Assembly (NCBI GenBank): GCA_963732355.1
Contig: CAVSZD010000010.1
Location: 124,001-188,000 of the forward strand
DNA length: 64,000 bases
Source: JADKAV01 sp963732355
GTDB lineage: Bacteria; Actinomycetota; Actinomycetes; S36-B12; UBA10799
Direction: 5' to 3'
Shown here: positions 33,100 to 42,928 of the stretch, piece by piece
Position numbering within the stretch: the stretch's first letter is position 1
Layout: each line of letters starts with the position of its first letter
The notes under the pieces: generated by a model
The model's database searches: none
The model's input: the letters and a program-made list of their open reading frames with translations, nothing else
What the model was told of the DNA's origin: nothing
Position numbers and translations under genes: made by a program

Positions 33100-33969
33100 A
33101 TGAGTGACGTCTTGACCTCGCTACAGACCAGCCGCGCCTGGATCAATTACGCTCCCGCCCGACCATTCGATATGGTCATCGGCCAGCATCCCGCCACCGA
33201 GACGCAGCTGCGCAAGGAGCTTCAGTTCCTGTACGACCGCGGGTTTCGAGGGGTCGTGACGAACACGATGACGTACGGATGTGAGCACACACCGCGCATC
33301 GCAAAGGAGGTCGGTTTCGAGCATGTCATCGCGAAGCTCTGGTGGGCCAACGATGAGGTTCTCGAAGTGGAGAAGGCGAACCTCGCGTCAGAGATCGAGT
33401 CCGTCGACGCGATCGTGGTGGGGAACGAGACCGTGCACAAGGCGGTGGCCCGGGGGCAGGACGCGAAGGCTGCGGTGGCTCGCCTCAAGAGCGAGATCGA
33501 GCAGGTCCAGCAGCAGCACGGCAAGCCCGTGACAACTGGCCTACATCGTGACGACTGGGCGTCTCACCCGGAGATCGCCACCGAACTCGGGGACTTCGTA
33601 TTCGCCAACCTGCAGCCCTGGTGGGTGCAGTTGCGCAACGATCCCGAGACCGCCGCGAAGTGGGTCGTCGACGTCATCCAGGTGATCCGCGATACGCCTA
33701 GCATGCCCAAGGACCGCGTCATCCTCATCCAGGAGGCGGCGTTCCCCAGTGGCTGCGTTCCACCGGAAGCAGCTCCCGGGGCGACGCCGGAGGCTCAGGC
33801 GGTCTTCTACCAACGACTCATCGAGACGGGCCAGCAGTTCGTCTATTCTTTCGCCTTCGATGCCTACTTCGCTGCGACAGGCTCGCCGCCCGGCGGCTTC
33901 GGTGGCTTGTGGGACGCGGACCTCAACCCCAAGCCGGCGGTCGGCGTCATCGACCTCGGGCGGTACTGA
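33100..33969 (+). CDS. Cytosolic GH17-like glycosyl hydrolase (beta-1,3-glucanase clan)
   Basis: The 289-residue TIM-barrel protein has RBS AAGGAG. The acid/base Glu lies in SVDAIVVGNETVHK (family motif VGNE) and the nucleophile Glu in VILIQEAAFPSG (family ExGWPS). ANLQPWW and FVYSFAFDAYF also match the GH17 group. No signal peptide is visible, so it acts in the cytoplasm or uses another export route. It may trim beta-1,3-glucan-type oligosaccharides; the exact linkage is inferred from the family. Confidence 0.75.
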   Translation: MSDVLTSLQTSRAWINYAPARPFDMVIGQHPATETQLRKELQFLYDRGFRGVVTNTMTYGCEHTPRIAKEVGFEHVIAKLWWANDEVLEVEKANLASEIESVDAIVVGNETVHKAVARGQDAKAAVARLKSEIEQVQQQHGKPVTTGLHRDDWASHPEIATELGDFVFANLQPWWVQLRNDPETAAKWVVDVIQVIRDTPSMPKDRVILIQEAAFPSGCVPPEAAPGATPEAQAVFYQRLIETGQQFVYSFAFDAYFAATGSPPGGFGGLWDADLNPKPAVGVIDLGRY

Positions 33970-33996
33970 CTCAGCCCACGTTGCGTGTCGTGCGTG

Positions 33997-34434
33997 TCAG
34001 TCGACAACGGTCTCGGCCGGTGAGATCCAGGTGATGCCCTTGAATCGGCCGTAGTCCCTGTCGAAGGAGACGATTCCGCAGTTGTGCTCGATGGCAAGGG
34101 CTGCCAGATGGGCGTCGTTGACCAGATTTCCAGCCGTCGTTGTCGTGAGTAACGACCGTAGGATCCCTGGGTGCTCGTGCCCGGGGTGGAGCACGACCGT
34201 TGGGGCGGCCGAGAGCCACGCATCGACCACGGCGAACGCCTGATCGCTGCTTAAAGGCTTCGGGAAGAGTCCTACGCGGGTCGCCAAGCGCAGGAATGCC
34301 AGCAGCGGTACCCATGCGAAGGCGACTGTCTCACTGCCGGATAGCGCGGAATCGAGCCATCGTTTTGCTGACACATGCTGGGCTGCGTCGACGTTCACGG
34401 CGTAGAGCAGGACGTTCGCGTCGACAAGGTTCAC
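33997..34434 (-). CDS. vapC: VapC-type PIN-domain toxin
   Basis: The 145-residue PIN domain starts MNLVDANVLLYAVN (first Asp), has Glu-equivalent acids in the middle, and ends with NLVNDAHLAALAIEH and GIVSFDRDYGRF, giving the Asp cluster for Mg-dependent RNA cleavage. Length and motifs match actinobacterial TA-system VapC. The start overlaps the stop of the antitoxin gene by 4 nt. Confidence 0.9.
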   Translation of the reverse strand: MNLVDANVLLYAVNVDAAQHVSAKRWLDSALSGSETVAFAWVPLLAFLRLATRVGLFPKPLSSDQAFAVVDAWLSAAPTVVLHPGHEHPGILRSLLTTTTAGNLVNDAHLAALAIEHNCGIVSFDRDYGRFKGITWISPAETVVD

Positions 34435-34682
34435 GCGCCCATCCGCATCTTGCGGATGAGTTCGTCATCCTCCATGTGACCCGCCAGGGCAACTGCCTTG
34501 TCCAGATTGATACCTGGTTGTCCCATGGAGAAGGTCGGCGTGACGAAAACTGTTCTGGCGCGGGGGTTAAGGCCATCTCGAATGGCTTGGTTGATGGCCT
34601 GCTTGAAAGAAATGCCCCTTTCTTCCATCAGGCGGCTGATCAGCGCTTGTGTGTCAGGGTCAAGGGTCACCGTGGTTCGCAC
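34431..34682 (-). CDS. vapB: VapB-type ribbon-helix-helix antitoxin
   Basis: The 83-residue protein begins MRTTVTLDPDTQALISRLM with RGISFKQAINQAIRDGL, a ribbon-helix-helix DNA-binding pattern, and has an acidic/hydrophobic C-terminal tail (HMEDDELIRKMR) of the toxin-binding type. It is placed upstream of vapC with a 4-nt overlap, as in most VapBC modules, and likely autoregulates from the AT-rich GCATCATAGCATCAAA region just upstream (near 34,690-34,720). Confidence 0.88.
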   Translation of the reverse strand: MRTTVTLDPDTQALISRLMEERGISFKQAINQAIRDGLNPRARTVFVTPTFSMGQPGINLDKAVALAGHMEDDELIRKMRMGA

Positions 34683-34768
34683 CGCTGCATCATAGCATCA
34701 AAGTGGGTGATGCAATGATGCATTGAGTCCAGGCGGCAGGCTTTCAATTCGGCTCCCGAACCATAGAG

Positions 34769-35308
34769 TCACTGCCTCATCAGCTCCGAAACGTTGATTG
34801 TGATGGGGAAGGGTGCCTTCAATTCGAGAGGCTCGTCGCCCTGCGCCGTTGCTGTCTGTTGATAGCTTCCCGCGACCAAATCCAAAACGGTGAGGGACGG
34901 CAACGCTGGGTCCGCCAGCCAGTAGTGCGCAACGCCGGCCTCTTCGTACAGGCTGCGTTTACGCACCTCGTCGATCCGTGCGGTGGAAGGTGAGCGAACC
35001 TCCACGACCAGTAGCGGGGCCGTGGGCAGGTCGCGCTCTGTGAAGGACGCGCGCGGCGCGACGAGAATGTCCGGCTCGATCACGTTGGTCCCGAGGACCA
35101 CGTCAAACGGCGCCATGATAACCCGCAGTTCAGTTCCGCTGCTGGCTGTGTGCAGCGCCCTAGCCAGAGCAAACGCGAGTGTCTGGTGAGCCAGCCCGGG
35201 CGCTGGCGTCATCACGAACGCACCATCGATGAGCTCGTGGCGCAGCCCGTCCTCAGGAAGGGCGTCGAGGTCCTCCCGGGTGAGCTCTCGTGCAGCCATG
35301 ACTGACAT
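34769..35308 (-). CDS. Uma2 family endonuclease-like protein
   Basis: RBS AAGGAGGCACG precedes the ATG. The 179-residue protein has the Uma2 (DUF820) pattern: LTREDLDALPEDGLRHELIDG, IEPDILVAPR and LLVVEVRSPSTARIDEVRKRSLYEEAGV, the PD-(D/E)xK catalytic core. It ends with a short beta segment. Uma2 proteins are multicopy, often selfish or defence-associated, with no defined target. A truncated close copy lies at 48,050-48,199, sharing even the promoter-proximal sequence. Confidence 0.88.
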   Translation of the reverse strand: MSVMAARELTREDLDALPEDGLRHELIDGAFVMTPAPGLAHQTLAFALARALHTASSGTELRVIMAPFDVVLGTNVIEPDILVAPRASFTERDLPTAPLLVVEVRSPSTARIDEVRKRSLYEEAGVAHYWLADPALPSLTVLDLVAGSYQQTATAQGDEPLELKAPFPITINVSELMRQ

Positions 35309-35368
35309 CGTGCCTCCTTCGTTTTCACCAAGTCCAGTCTCTGTCAGGAGCGTCAGGCGTGAGTCCGG

Positions 35369-35854
35369 CTATCCACAGGCTGCTATCGCCCGACGGCCCG
35401 TATTGCAGGAGTATCTGGCGTACCCCGCCGCAGCGAGCGCAGCCGAGGCTGTGACGCTCAAGGTGATCGCCACGGTCGTGCCGAGGGTCCACGCCCTTGG
35501 ACGGCGGGTGACAGGTTCGATCAGATGTCCCACGATGCTCGCCATCCCGATGGCGCAGGCGAGCGCTGCTGGGCCAGGTCGACCATCGCAGGCCTGCCTC
35601 GCCGCGAGCAGTGCTGTCAGGGGCATGAACCAGGGCGGGGCAATGCCAGCACCCCAACCGATCACAAGCGCAGTTGGCACCGACAGCGGGACCGTTATGG
35701 CCAACGGTTCGCCCGGGATGTTGTCACGAATCGACACGTAGCTGCCCAGAGTGGTCGATGCTGCGTAGGCCAGTGCGGTTCCGAATAGGAAGTCTCGACT
35801 GCCGGTGGCTGACATGGCTGTTCCGGTCGCCAGGCTAGACGGAGCGCGCAACAT
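35369..35854 (-). CDS. Integral membrane protein, unknown
   Basis: About five hydrophobic segments (FGTALAYAASTTLGSYVSI, ITVPLSVPTALVIGWGAG, PPWFMPLTALLAARQ, PAALACAIGMASIVGHLIEP, VAITLSVTASAALAAAGYARY). The start is uncertain: an ATG at 35854 overlaps the upstream gene by 20 nt, and an ATG at 35815 would remove the overlap. It is probably cotranscribed with the upstream membrane protein. No family recognised. Confidence 0.5.
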   Translation of the reverse strand: MLRAPSSLATGTAMSATGSRDFLFGTALAYAASTTLGSYVSIRDNIPGEPLAITVPLSVPTALVIGWGAGIAPPWFMPLTALLAARQACDGRPGPAALACAIGMASIVGHLIEPVTRRPRAWTLGTTVAITLSVTASAALAAAGYARYSCNTGRRAIAACG

Positions 35855-36530
35855 CGTGGTCAGGCGCAGGTGTGGGGATTGCGTTCGACGGGTTCCCCCG
35901 GCGAGCCATGGCGATTCCTGCGAAGACCAACCAGAGCAGGGCAAAAAGGAAGAACGGCGCGCCGCCCGAGGCGGCGAGCCCGACTCCGACCAGTAGTAGG
36001 GGTGCAGTCACTGCCGCCCACCAACCGATCCAGCGGGAAAGGCATCGGGTCGACAGGATCACGGCAGCGGCGGCCGCGAGCATGCCGGCATCCAGGGCCC
36101 AGGTGATCACGAACGCGAAGCCGTTCATGTCGACCAAAGTCGCAGCCAGGTCATCGGGAATAGTTTCTGCGCGCCAGGCCAAGGCCAGGACCGGGGCCCC
36201 TGAACCCCACTTGACGGCTCCGGAGAGCAACCCGAAACTCAATACCGCAGCCGGCAGCCAGGTGCCTACGCGTTCGGAGCGGTGCAATGACCAAGCCAGT
36301 GTCGCGACGAACACGACAAAGGCCAGCAGCCCGACTAGTTCGACCATCCAGGCCAAGCCCGCGCCCAGGGTTGGGGGATTAGCGCGCCACCACGCGCCGA
36401 TGGCCGAAGGGCTCGAGGCCGAGTCGGGAGAGTCTGCGCCCAGCACATCGTTGCCGACGATGACCAAGAGCACGTAGAGGGGTCCGCACAAAGCGCCGAA
36501 GCGATAGAGGTTCTTGTTCATGTTTGACAT
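35835..36530 (-). CDS. Multi-pass membrane protein, unknown
   Basis: The start at 36530 follows GGGGGCGGGACG and gives MSNMNKNLYRFGALCGPLYV. About six TM segments are visible with a conserved-looking loop (ADSPDSASSPSAIGAWWRAN). The chain is 231 residues. It resembles small uncharacterised DUF4386-like four-to-six-helix proteins in general layout only. It is divergent from the NarL-type kinase gene (start 36665) and shares its promoter region, so the two-component system may regulate it. Confidence 0.6.
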   Translation of the reverse strand: MSNMNKNLYRFGALCGPLYVLLVIVGNDVLGADSPDSASSPSAIGAWWRANPPTLGAGLAWMVELVGLLAFVVFVATLAWSLHRSERVGTWLPAAVLSFGLLSGAVKWGSGAPVLALAWRAETIPDDLAATLVDMNGFAFVITWALDAGMLAAAAAVILSTRCLSRWIGWWAAVTAPLLLVGVGLAASGGAPFFLFALLWLVFAGIAMARRGNPSNAIPTPAPDHDVARSV

Positions 36531-36664
36531 CGTCGTCCCGCCCCCTGGTTCCAGGAACTGCCCAGAGATGGATCTTGTTCCCCCTTCTGGTGGGGGAGAA
36601 CAGGTAGGGATGTCCACCCACAGAACTATGGTCACCGCACGGGGTAGGGCGTACCTTGCTGAGC

Positions 36665-37798
36665 ATGATGCGCAGCCCTCGCACCCGCGACCTGCTCCTG
36701 GCGCTGGTCGTTCTCCTCGGGTCGGTAGTCGAGGTATTGGGCTCGGGTTGGCCGATCTGGTTGGTGCTCCCCGCGGCGCTGGCGGCCATCGCGCTGTTCT
36801 GGCGATGCAGCGCACCGATATCGGTGGCGGCGGTCATCGTCGTGAGTGCCACGCTTGTGGCGGTGGTGCTCGCGCCGGCTCAGGGGTCGTTCTTCGGGTT
36901 CGTCGCAATGGTGATCTCGCTGTATTCGGTCGGCGTATACGAGTCGCGGCAAACCGGGCTCAAGGTCCTGGTGGTGGCGATCACCGCCATTGCGGCCATA
37001 GGCCTGGCAACCAGTGCCATGGTCGAAGGGGTGAACCTCGGTGACTGGATCCCCATCGGAGTGTGGCTGTCACTGGCGTGGATCCTCGGCGCTGAGGTCC
37101 GCCGGAGTCGGATGCGCAACGACCAGCTGCGTCTGCTTAACCAGCAGTTGGCAGACGAACGCGACGCCCGGGCACGCGAGGCAGTGTCTGTGGAACGATC
37201 GCGCCTCGCACGCGAGCTTCATGATGTCGTGGCCCACAACGTGAGCTTGATGGCGGTCCAGGCGGAGGGCGCGGGTCGAGTGCTGAAGGGGGATCAAGCA
37301 CAGGTCCGAGCCGCCCTGGCCGCCATTGCGACCACGGGTCGGGACACGATCGAGGAGTTGCGCAGGTTGCTCGGCATCCTGCGCGCAGATGGAGCGGAGA
37401 CCGGACTTGTTCCACAGCCGGGGTTGGCCGACCTTGACCCGCTGCTCGATCGTGTCCGCAGCTCCGGCCTGGCGGTCGACCTGACCGTCATCGGAGAGCC
37501 CATCGCTCTGTCGGCGGGGGCGCAACTGTCCGCCTACCGAATCGTTCAGGAAGCGCTGACCAACACCCTCAAGCACGCCGACGCCTCCTACGTCTCGGTG
37601 GACCTGCGCTACTCGCCGGGGGCGGTGGAGGTCAGGGTGGCTGACAATGGGCAAGCCCACGATCCCGGTGTCGGCACTGGCCAGGGATTGGTGGGCCTGC
37701 GCGAGCGGGTCGCCCTCTACGGCGGCTCCCTGACTGCAGGCCGGGACCTGACCGGCTACACCGTCCACGCGTTCCTGCCGCTGGGAAATGCGCAGTGA
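36665..37798 (+). CDS. NarL-type sensor histidine kinase
   Basis: Start ATG at 36665 or 36668. The N-terminal ~155 residues carry four or five TM helices with no extracellular sensor domain, typical of intramembrane-sensing kinases. HisKA_3 is at VERSRLARELHDVVAHNVSLM (phospho-His in RELHDVVAH), followed by a HATPase with EALTNTLKHADA, VADNGQAHDP and GTGQGLVGLRERV. The stop overlaps the regulator start by GTGA. Confidence 0.92.
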   Translation: MMRSPRTRDLLLALVVLLGSVVEVLGSGWPIWLVLPAALAAIALFWRCSAPISVAAVIVVSATLVAVVLAPAQGSFFGFVAMVISLYSVGVYESRQTGLKVLVVAITAIAAIGLATSAMVEGVNLGDWIPIGVWLSLAWILGAEVRRSRMRNDQLRLLNQQLADERDARAREAVSVERSRLARELHDVVAHNVSLMAVQAEGAGRVLKGDQAQVRAALAAIATTGRDTIEELRRLLGILRADGAETGLVPQPGLADLDPLLDRVRSSGLAVDLTVIGEPIALSAGAQLSAYRIVQEALTNTLKHADASYVSVDLRYSPGAVEVRVADNGQAHDPGVGTGQGLVGLRERVALYGGSLTAGRDLTGYTVHAFLPLGNAQ

Positions 37799-38448
37799 TC
37801 CGAGTCCTCGTCGTGGACGACCAAGACCTCGTGCGTGCCGGACTCCGGATGATCTTGCAGGCCGAACCCGACATCGCCGTGGTTGGCGAAGCCGCCGATG
37901 GTCAAACCGCCGTGGATCTCGTCGTCGCACTAGACCCGGATGTGGTGCTCATGGATGTGCGGATGCCCCGGATGAGTGGGCTTGAGGCGACCCGCCGACT
38001 CACCGAACTCGGCTGCACCGCGCGGGTGTTGGTCTTAACCACCTTCGACCTGGACGAGTACGTCTTTGAGGCGCTGCGCGGAGGCGCCGCCGGATTCCTG
38101 CTCAAGACCTCCCCGGCCGATCAACTGATCAACGGCATCCGGGCGGTCGCCGCGGGGGACGGGCTGCTGGCTCCCTCCGTCACACGTCGGCTGATCGAGC
38201 AGTTTGCCCGCCAACCGGCAGTGCCTGACACCCGGGCAACGGGCACGCTCACCACGCGCGAGCTGGAGGTCCTCACCCTTCTGGCTAGGGGTTTGAACAA
38301 CTCTGAGATCGCCTCATCCCTGCACATCGAAGCCTCCACTGTGAAGTCCCACGTCGCCAATATCCTGGCCAAGCTGGGGCTGCGTGATCGGACCCAGGCC
38401 GTGGTCCTCGCGTACGAGTCAGGCCTGATCCGCCCAACCGGATCGTGA
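37795..38448 (+). CDS. NarL/FixJ family response regulator
   Basis: The GTG at 37795 overlaps the kinase stop. Receiver residues: DDQDLVRAG, DVVLMDVRMPRMSG, VLTTFDLDEYV, FLLKTSPADQL. LuxR-type HTH: LTTRELEVLTLLARGLNNSEIA and STVKSHVANILAKLGLRDRTQ. It forms a complete two-component pair with the upstream kinase; likely targets are the divergent membrane-protein operon and itself. Confidence 0.93.
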   Translation: MIRVLVVDDQDLVRAGLRMILQAEPDIAVVGEAADGQTAVDLVVALDPDVVLMDVRMPRMSGLEATRRLTELGCTARVLVLTTFDLDEYVFEALRGGAAGFLLKTSPADQLINGIRAVAAGDGLLAPSVTRRLIEQFARQPAVPDTRATGTLTTRELEVLTLLARGLNNSEIASSLHIEASTVKSHVANILAKLGLRDRTQAVVLAYESGLIRPTGS

Positions 38449-38701
38449 GGTGCGCCATTGCGCGATCAGTTCGGGTGGAGCCTCCTTGTAAAGAGGACTG
38501 TGTGGGTCAGCGAGGCCCGGCTGCGCCTCGGGGGAACGACCGGACACATCCCTCCGGCGTGCGACTCCCTGTCACGAGGCCAGCAGCGCCCGGTTTGTGG
38601 CAGACGTGGACAGGGACCGTCCTGCTAGCGTGTGCAGCCGGCGGGACACGCTGAAGCCAGCTTGCGGCGGCAGTTCGACGGTCCTGCGGGATAGGTGAAC
38701 C

Positions 38702-41132
38702 ATGAAGACTCCCATCACCAAGTTGGTCGCCGGACTCGCAGCTGCGGTTGTTCTGACATCCGTCTCTGGAACTAGTCCGGCCCTTTCGGCTCCCGAGCCC
38801 GCCGACCCCGTCAACCCGCCGACTTCCATCGGGCCCAGCGTGGCGGACATCAGCGTTGCTGTCCGCGACCTGGGTGTGCAGTCGTCCGAGGCTCCCACAC
38901 CAAGCACCGTGGGCTCCCGGATCAACCCACAACCGGAACGACGCGGTGAAGCGGGCCCTTCGAACGAGAGGACTCGGCGCATCCCAAAGGTGACTGATGC
39001 CGCGAAGGGGCGCACCCCGACACCGGACCTGGTTTTCGACGGCACCGGGAACCCGCGGCGTGCAACGGATGCACCCCGCCGGACACCACCGGTGACGTCG
39101 GGCCGAACCACTACATCCAGATGGTCAACGCCACCAAGGTGGCCATCTTCAACAAGAGCGGAGTGTTGCAGACACCGGCCTTCAACTTGAGCAGCCTCTT
39201 CGCCCCTGGTGTGTGCAGACCGGACCGCGGCGATCCGCAGGTTGTTTACGACCCGCTGGCCGACCGATGGGTCCTCAGTCAGTTCCAGAGCGCTCCGAAC
39301 ACCCTGTGCTTCGCGGTGTCTCAGACCCCTGATCCGCTCGGCAGCTACTACCTGTACTCCTTCGCCACACCGGAGTTCCCCGACTACTTCAAGTTGGGCG
39401 TGTGGCCGTCCGGCTATTACGTCGGCAGCAACGAGTCGACCTACACGGCATACGCGTTCGACCGCGCCAAGATGCTGCTCGGACAGCCCGCGACATCCAT
39501 TCGGGTGCCGGGCCAGACCAACTTCATGCTGCCCGCCGATGTCGACGGCACCGGGGTGCCGAGTGCCGTCGGGGGACTGTTCTACACCTTCAAGGACGAC
39601 GCCTACCACGGAGGCAACGACCGTCTTGAGATGTTCGAGTTCACGCCTGATTTCGTCACGCCGGCCAACACCACCTTCACGACGATCGCGACGATCCCGA
39701 TCGATCCGTTCGACTACACGGTGTGCGGCTTCTTCGATTTGAACTGTATCCCGCAGGGAGGCACATCCCAGAAGGTCGACCCGGTCAGTGAGTGGCCCAT
39801 GCAGCGATTCGCGTACCGCCGGCTGGCGGGGCGAGAGACGCTGGTTGGCAACTTCACTGTTGGTGGTGGGTCAGGCACTGCGGGTGCAGCGATCCGATGG
39901 TTCGAACTCGACGACACCGGCTCGGGCTGGGCCCTGACCCAGGAGGGGACCCACGATCCCGGTGACGGACTCGACCGTTGGATGGGCTCGATCGCCATGG
40001 ATGCCAACGGCAACATCGCCTTGGGCTATTCAGCATCAAGCCCCACAGAGTTCCCGAGCCTGCGGTACGCCATCAGGAACCCAACGGATCCGCCCGGCAC
40101 GCTGCAGGCCGAACAGGTGATGCAGGCGGGTGGCGGATCGCAGACAGGTTCGAACCGCTGGGGTGACTACACGGCGATGTCAGTCGACCCGGCCGACGAG
40201 CAGGCCTTCTGGTACACCGGGCAGTACTACGCGACCACTTCGCAGAGAAACTGGAGCACAGCCATTGGAACCTTCACCGAGCCCGCGCCGCAGGTGATCT
40301 CCTTCCCGCAGCCGCCGGATGTGTCGCTGGGTGCGGGGTCTGTGACGGTGAGCGCCACGGGCGGGGCGTCGGGTAATCCGGTGACTTTCTCCTCGGCGAC
40401 GCCTGGGGTGTGCACCACGGCGGGCCCGGACGGTGCGACCGTGAATCTTGCGTGCTGCGGGGACGTGCACGCTGCGCGCGGATCAGGCCGGAAACGCCAA
40501 CTACAAGGCTGCCGCTCAGGTCCAACGGTCCTTCCAGGTCACCCCAGGCGCACAGGTGATCTCCTTCGCGCAGCCGCCGGATGTGTCGCTGGGTGTCGGG
40601 TCTGTGACGGTGAGCGCCACGGGCGGGGCGTCGGGTAATCCGGTGACTTTCTCCTCGGCGACGCCGGGGGTCTGCACCACTGCGGGCGCGACCGTGAGTC
40701 TTGTGGCTGCGGGGACGTGCACGCTGCTCGCGGATCAGGCCGGCAACGCCAACTACACCGCTGCCGCGCAGGTCCAACGGTCGTTCCAGGTGACCCCTGT
40801 CGGCCCAGTCGGCCCGATCAAGCAGCGGCCCCTCGACAAGTGCGTCGTGGTTCCGCGACAGATTCCGCTGCGCGGTACGACGAAGCTGATGAAGAAGAAC
40901 TGCATCACCAACGCTGGGCAGAAGGTGCGTGTCAGCGGTGTCGGGTTCGCTCGCGGGATCGCCGGGAACCCTCGGCGAAGTGCGGTATTGGAAGGTCATA
41001 CGCCAGCCAAACGGTGCCGTATTCCTGCAGACGCGGGGCTACCCCTTGCGGTTGCGGATCAGGTGGTTCGCGCCTGCTCGCGGCAACTACCTCGCGTACA
41101 AGCGAATCGAGACGTACCGGACGGCTAGGTAG
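38702..41132 (+). CDS. Large secreted protein, DTxGDVGPNHY family with Ig-like repeats and C-terminal TNAG module (three frame breaks)
   Basis: A signal peptide (ending ALSAPEP) and Pro-rich linker precede a ~400-residue beta-rich domain with CTPPDTTGDVGPNHYIQMVN, DPLADRWVLSQFQS, YFKLGVWPSGYYV, NFMLPADVDGTGVP and RWMGSIAMDANGNIALGYS. Two near-identical Ig-like repeats (SVTVSATGGASGNPVTFSS) follow, then CVVVPRQIPLRGTTKLMKK, NCITNAGQKVR and a tail with GAVFLQTRGYPLRLRIRW. Frame breaks lie near 39,055, 40,455 and 40,960; the whole spans 38702-41132. It is paralogous to the intact protein at 52897. It is probably cell-surface exposed. The fold looks like a beta-propeller, though I see no catalytic signature. 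Confidence 0.8.
40291..40810 (+). repeat. Two tandem ~260-bp repeats encoding Ig-like domains
   Basis: The unit starting CAGGTGATCTCCTTC is present at 40291 and 40553 with nearly identical DNA over more than 120 bp. The 262-bp distance is not a multiple of three. Comparing CTTGCGTGCTGCGG in copy 1 with CTTGTGGCTGCGG in copy 2 shows one additional base in copy 1, explaining the frame break at about 40,455. Confidence 0.88.
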
Positions 41133-41183
41133 CCGTTCGGGGTTTCGGGCGAGGTTCGGGGCATCGGACCGTATGCTTGCGCG

Positions 41184-42332
41184 ATGCGCATCGTGATCCT
41201 CGGAGCCGGCTTCGGTGGCTTGGAAGTTTCGACCCTGCTGTCAGAGGAGTTCGGCGACGATGTCGACGTCGTGCTGATCGACAAGGGTGAGGGATTCGTC
41301 TTCGGCTTCTCGAAACTGGACGTCATGTTCGGCTACACCGACGCAGCGCATGTCCTGCACCGATTCGACGATGTCGTCAAGCCGGGTGTGCGGTTCGTCC
41401 GCGCCGAAGTGACGGCGATCGATCCGGTCGCAAAGGTGGTGAGTACCGACGCGGGCACGTTCGAAGCAGACATCCTGGTCGTCGCGCTCGGCGCCGATCT
41501 CCACCCGCAGGACACGCCGGGACTGCTCGAAGGCGGCTACGAGTTCTACACCGTGCCAGGAGCCTTCGCCTTGCGCGATGTCCTCGACCGGTTCGAGGGC
41601 GGCCGGGTCCTCGTGGGCGTGACGTCGACTCCGTTCAAGTGCCCGCCGGCGCCGAGTGAAACCACCCTCTTGGTCAACGACTTCCTCCAGGCTCGCGGCT
41701 TGAGGGAGTGCTCCGAGGTGTCGTTGGTGATGCCGCTGCCGGTTCCGATCCCGCCCTCTCCGCAGGCGTCGGAGGCGATTCTGGCCGCGTTCGAGCAGCG
41801 GGGGATCAACTGGCACCCGAACAAATTGGTGCGCGCTCTGGATCCCGACCGCAAGGTGGCGGTGCTCAGCGACGGCTCGGAGTTGGGCTACGACCTGTTC
41901 CTCGGGGTGCCTGTGCATCGGGCACCGGCCGTGGTAGTCGACTCGGGGTTGACGCAGGACGGCTGGATCCCCGTGGATCCGCTGACCCTGCAGACCAAGT
42001 TCGCGGGGGTGTACGCGGTCGGCGACGTCACGAGCGTCGGCACACCCAAGGCCGGGGTGTTCGCCGAAGGTCAGGCATCGGTGGTGGCGGCGGGGATCAT
42101 CGCGATCTTGCGCAACGACACGACCGATCACACCTATGACGGTCACGGGATCTGCTACATGGAGTTCGGCGGCCACGAGATCGCCAAGATCGACGTGACC
42201 TTCCTCAGCGGTGCGCGTCCCGCGGGTTCGCTGGAAGGCCCCGATGCCAACCTCGCCGCGGACAAGTCCGCCTTCGGTACCGAACGCATCCAGCGCTGGT
42301 TCGGCAAGGCCTGGACGGGCATCGACGCCTGA
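41184..42332 (+). CDS. FAD/NAD(P)-dependent oxidoreductase, sulfide:quinone reductase-like
   Basis: The N-terminal dinucleotide motif MRIVILGAGFGGLEVSTLL binds FAD. GADLHPQDTPG, GVTSTPFKCPPAPSE (the Cys position conserved in SQR-type proteins) and the distal FAD motif FAGVYAVGDVTSVGTPKAG follow. The C-terminus (CYMEFGGHEIAKIDVTFLSG) fits the SQR/NDH-2 family. It may oxidise sulfide or a related donor to quinone at the membrane; only one of the usual two or three redox Cys is obvious, so substrate is uncertain. It is transcribed away from the surface-protein gene. Confidence 0.82.
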   Translation: MRIVILGAGFGGLEVSTLLSEEFGDDVDVVLIDKGEGFVFGFSKLDVMFGYTDAAHVLHRFDDVVKPGVRFVRAEVTAIDPVAKVVSTDAGTFEADILVVALGADLHPQDTPGLLEGGYEFYTVPGAFALRDVLDRFEGGRVLVGVTSTPFKCPPAPSETTLLVNDFLQARGLRECSEVSLVMPLPVPIPPSPQASEAILAAFEQRGINWHPNKLVRALDPDRKVAVLSDGSELGYDLFLGVPVHRAPAVVVDSGLTQDGWIPVDPLTLQTKFAGVYAVGDVTSVGTPKAGVFAEGQASVVAAGIIAILRNDTTDHTYDGHGICYMEFGGHEIAKIDVTFLSGARPAGSLEGPDANLAADKSAFGTERIQRWFGKAWTGIDA

Positions 42333-42411
42333 GTCGGGGCGTTCCGCGCCGCGTGCAAGTCTGATCGAAAGGGCCATAGCGCCGCGGCGCAGACGGGCAT
42401 ACGTTCGGAAA

Positions 42412-42898
42412 GTGAAGGCCTACCCGCGATCGCTGTTCAGCGTCGCTATTGCCCTGTCCGCTCTCGGTCTTGCCAGCCCGGCGGGGGCTGCGCCCGACGG
42501 AGGCTACAAGGTGACGATGTTCCACGAGGATGAGATAGTCGCGGAGTTCACCACAGCCAAATGCCGGAAGGCGCGGGGCGGGTTCTACGCCCGGACGCCG
42601 GTGGTGAACGGATATCGGCTCTTCGTGACCATCGACGATTTCAGCGGATTCCACTCATACGATCTCGTGCTCGGCAAGGACGCCGACCCGTACGTTGTCG
42701 TCCTCCTGAACGGTGAAGCCGCCTACAGCAACCTCTACGTGCCGCCGTTCCCTGTCCCCGGATTCGGTCAGGTCAACTTCCGCTCGAAAGGGCAAGCTCA
42801 TGGGCGTCGGCTTCCAGCCGACCTTCAACCGGGCAGGCACCGACGGGGTCGTCTTCGCCGGCGGTGTGAAATGTCAGTACCCGAAGAAGGGTAAGTAG
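42412..42898 (+). CDS. Secreted small protein (frame-disrupted near 42,787)
   Basis: The GTG at 42412 starts a signal peptide ending PAGAAP. The mature chain has a beta pattern (YKVTMFHEDEIVAEFTTAKC, YDLVLGKDADPYVVVLL). At CTCGAAAGGG (42,784-42,793) the frame shifts by +1 and continues GKLMGVGFQPTFNRAGTDGV with a C-terminal VKCQYPKKGK, ending at 42898. The two Cys (AKC and VKC) may form a disulfide. Function is unknown; it belongs to the surface/secreted island. Confidence 0.6.
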
Positions 42899-42928
42899 GT
42901 AGCGAGGCGCAGGCCCATAGCTAGCGTC

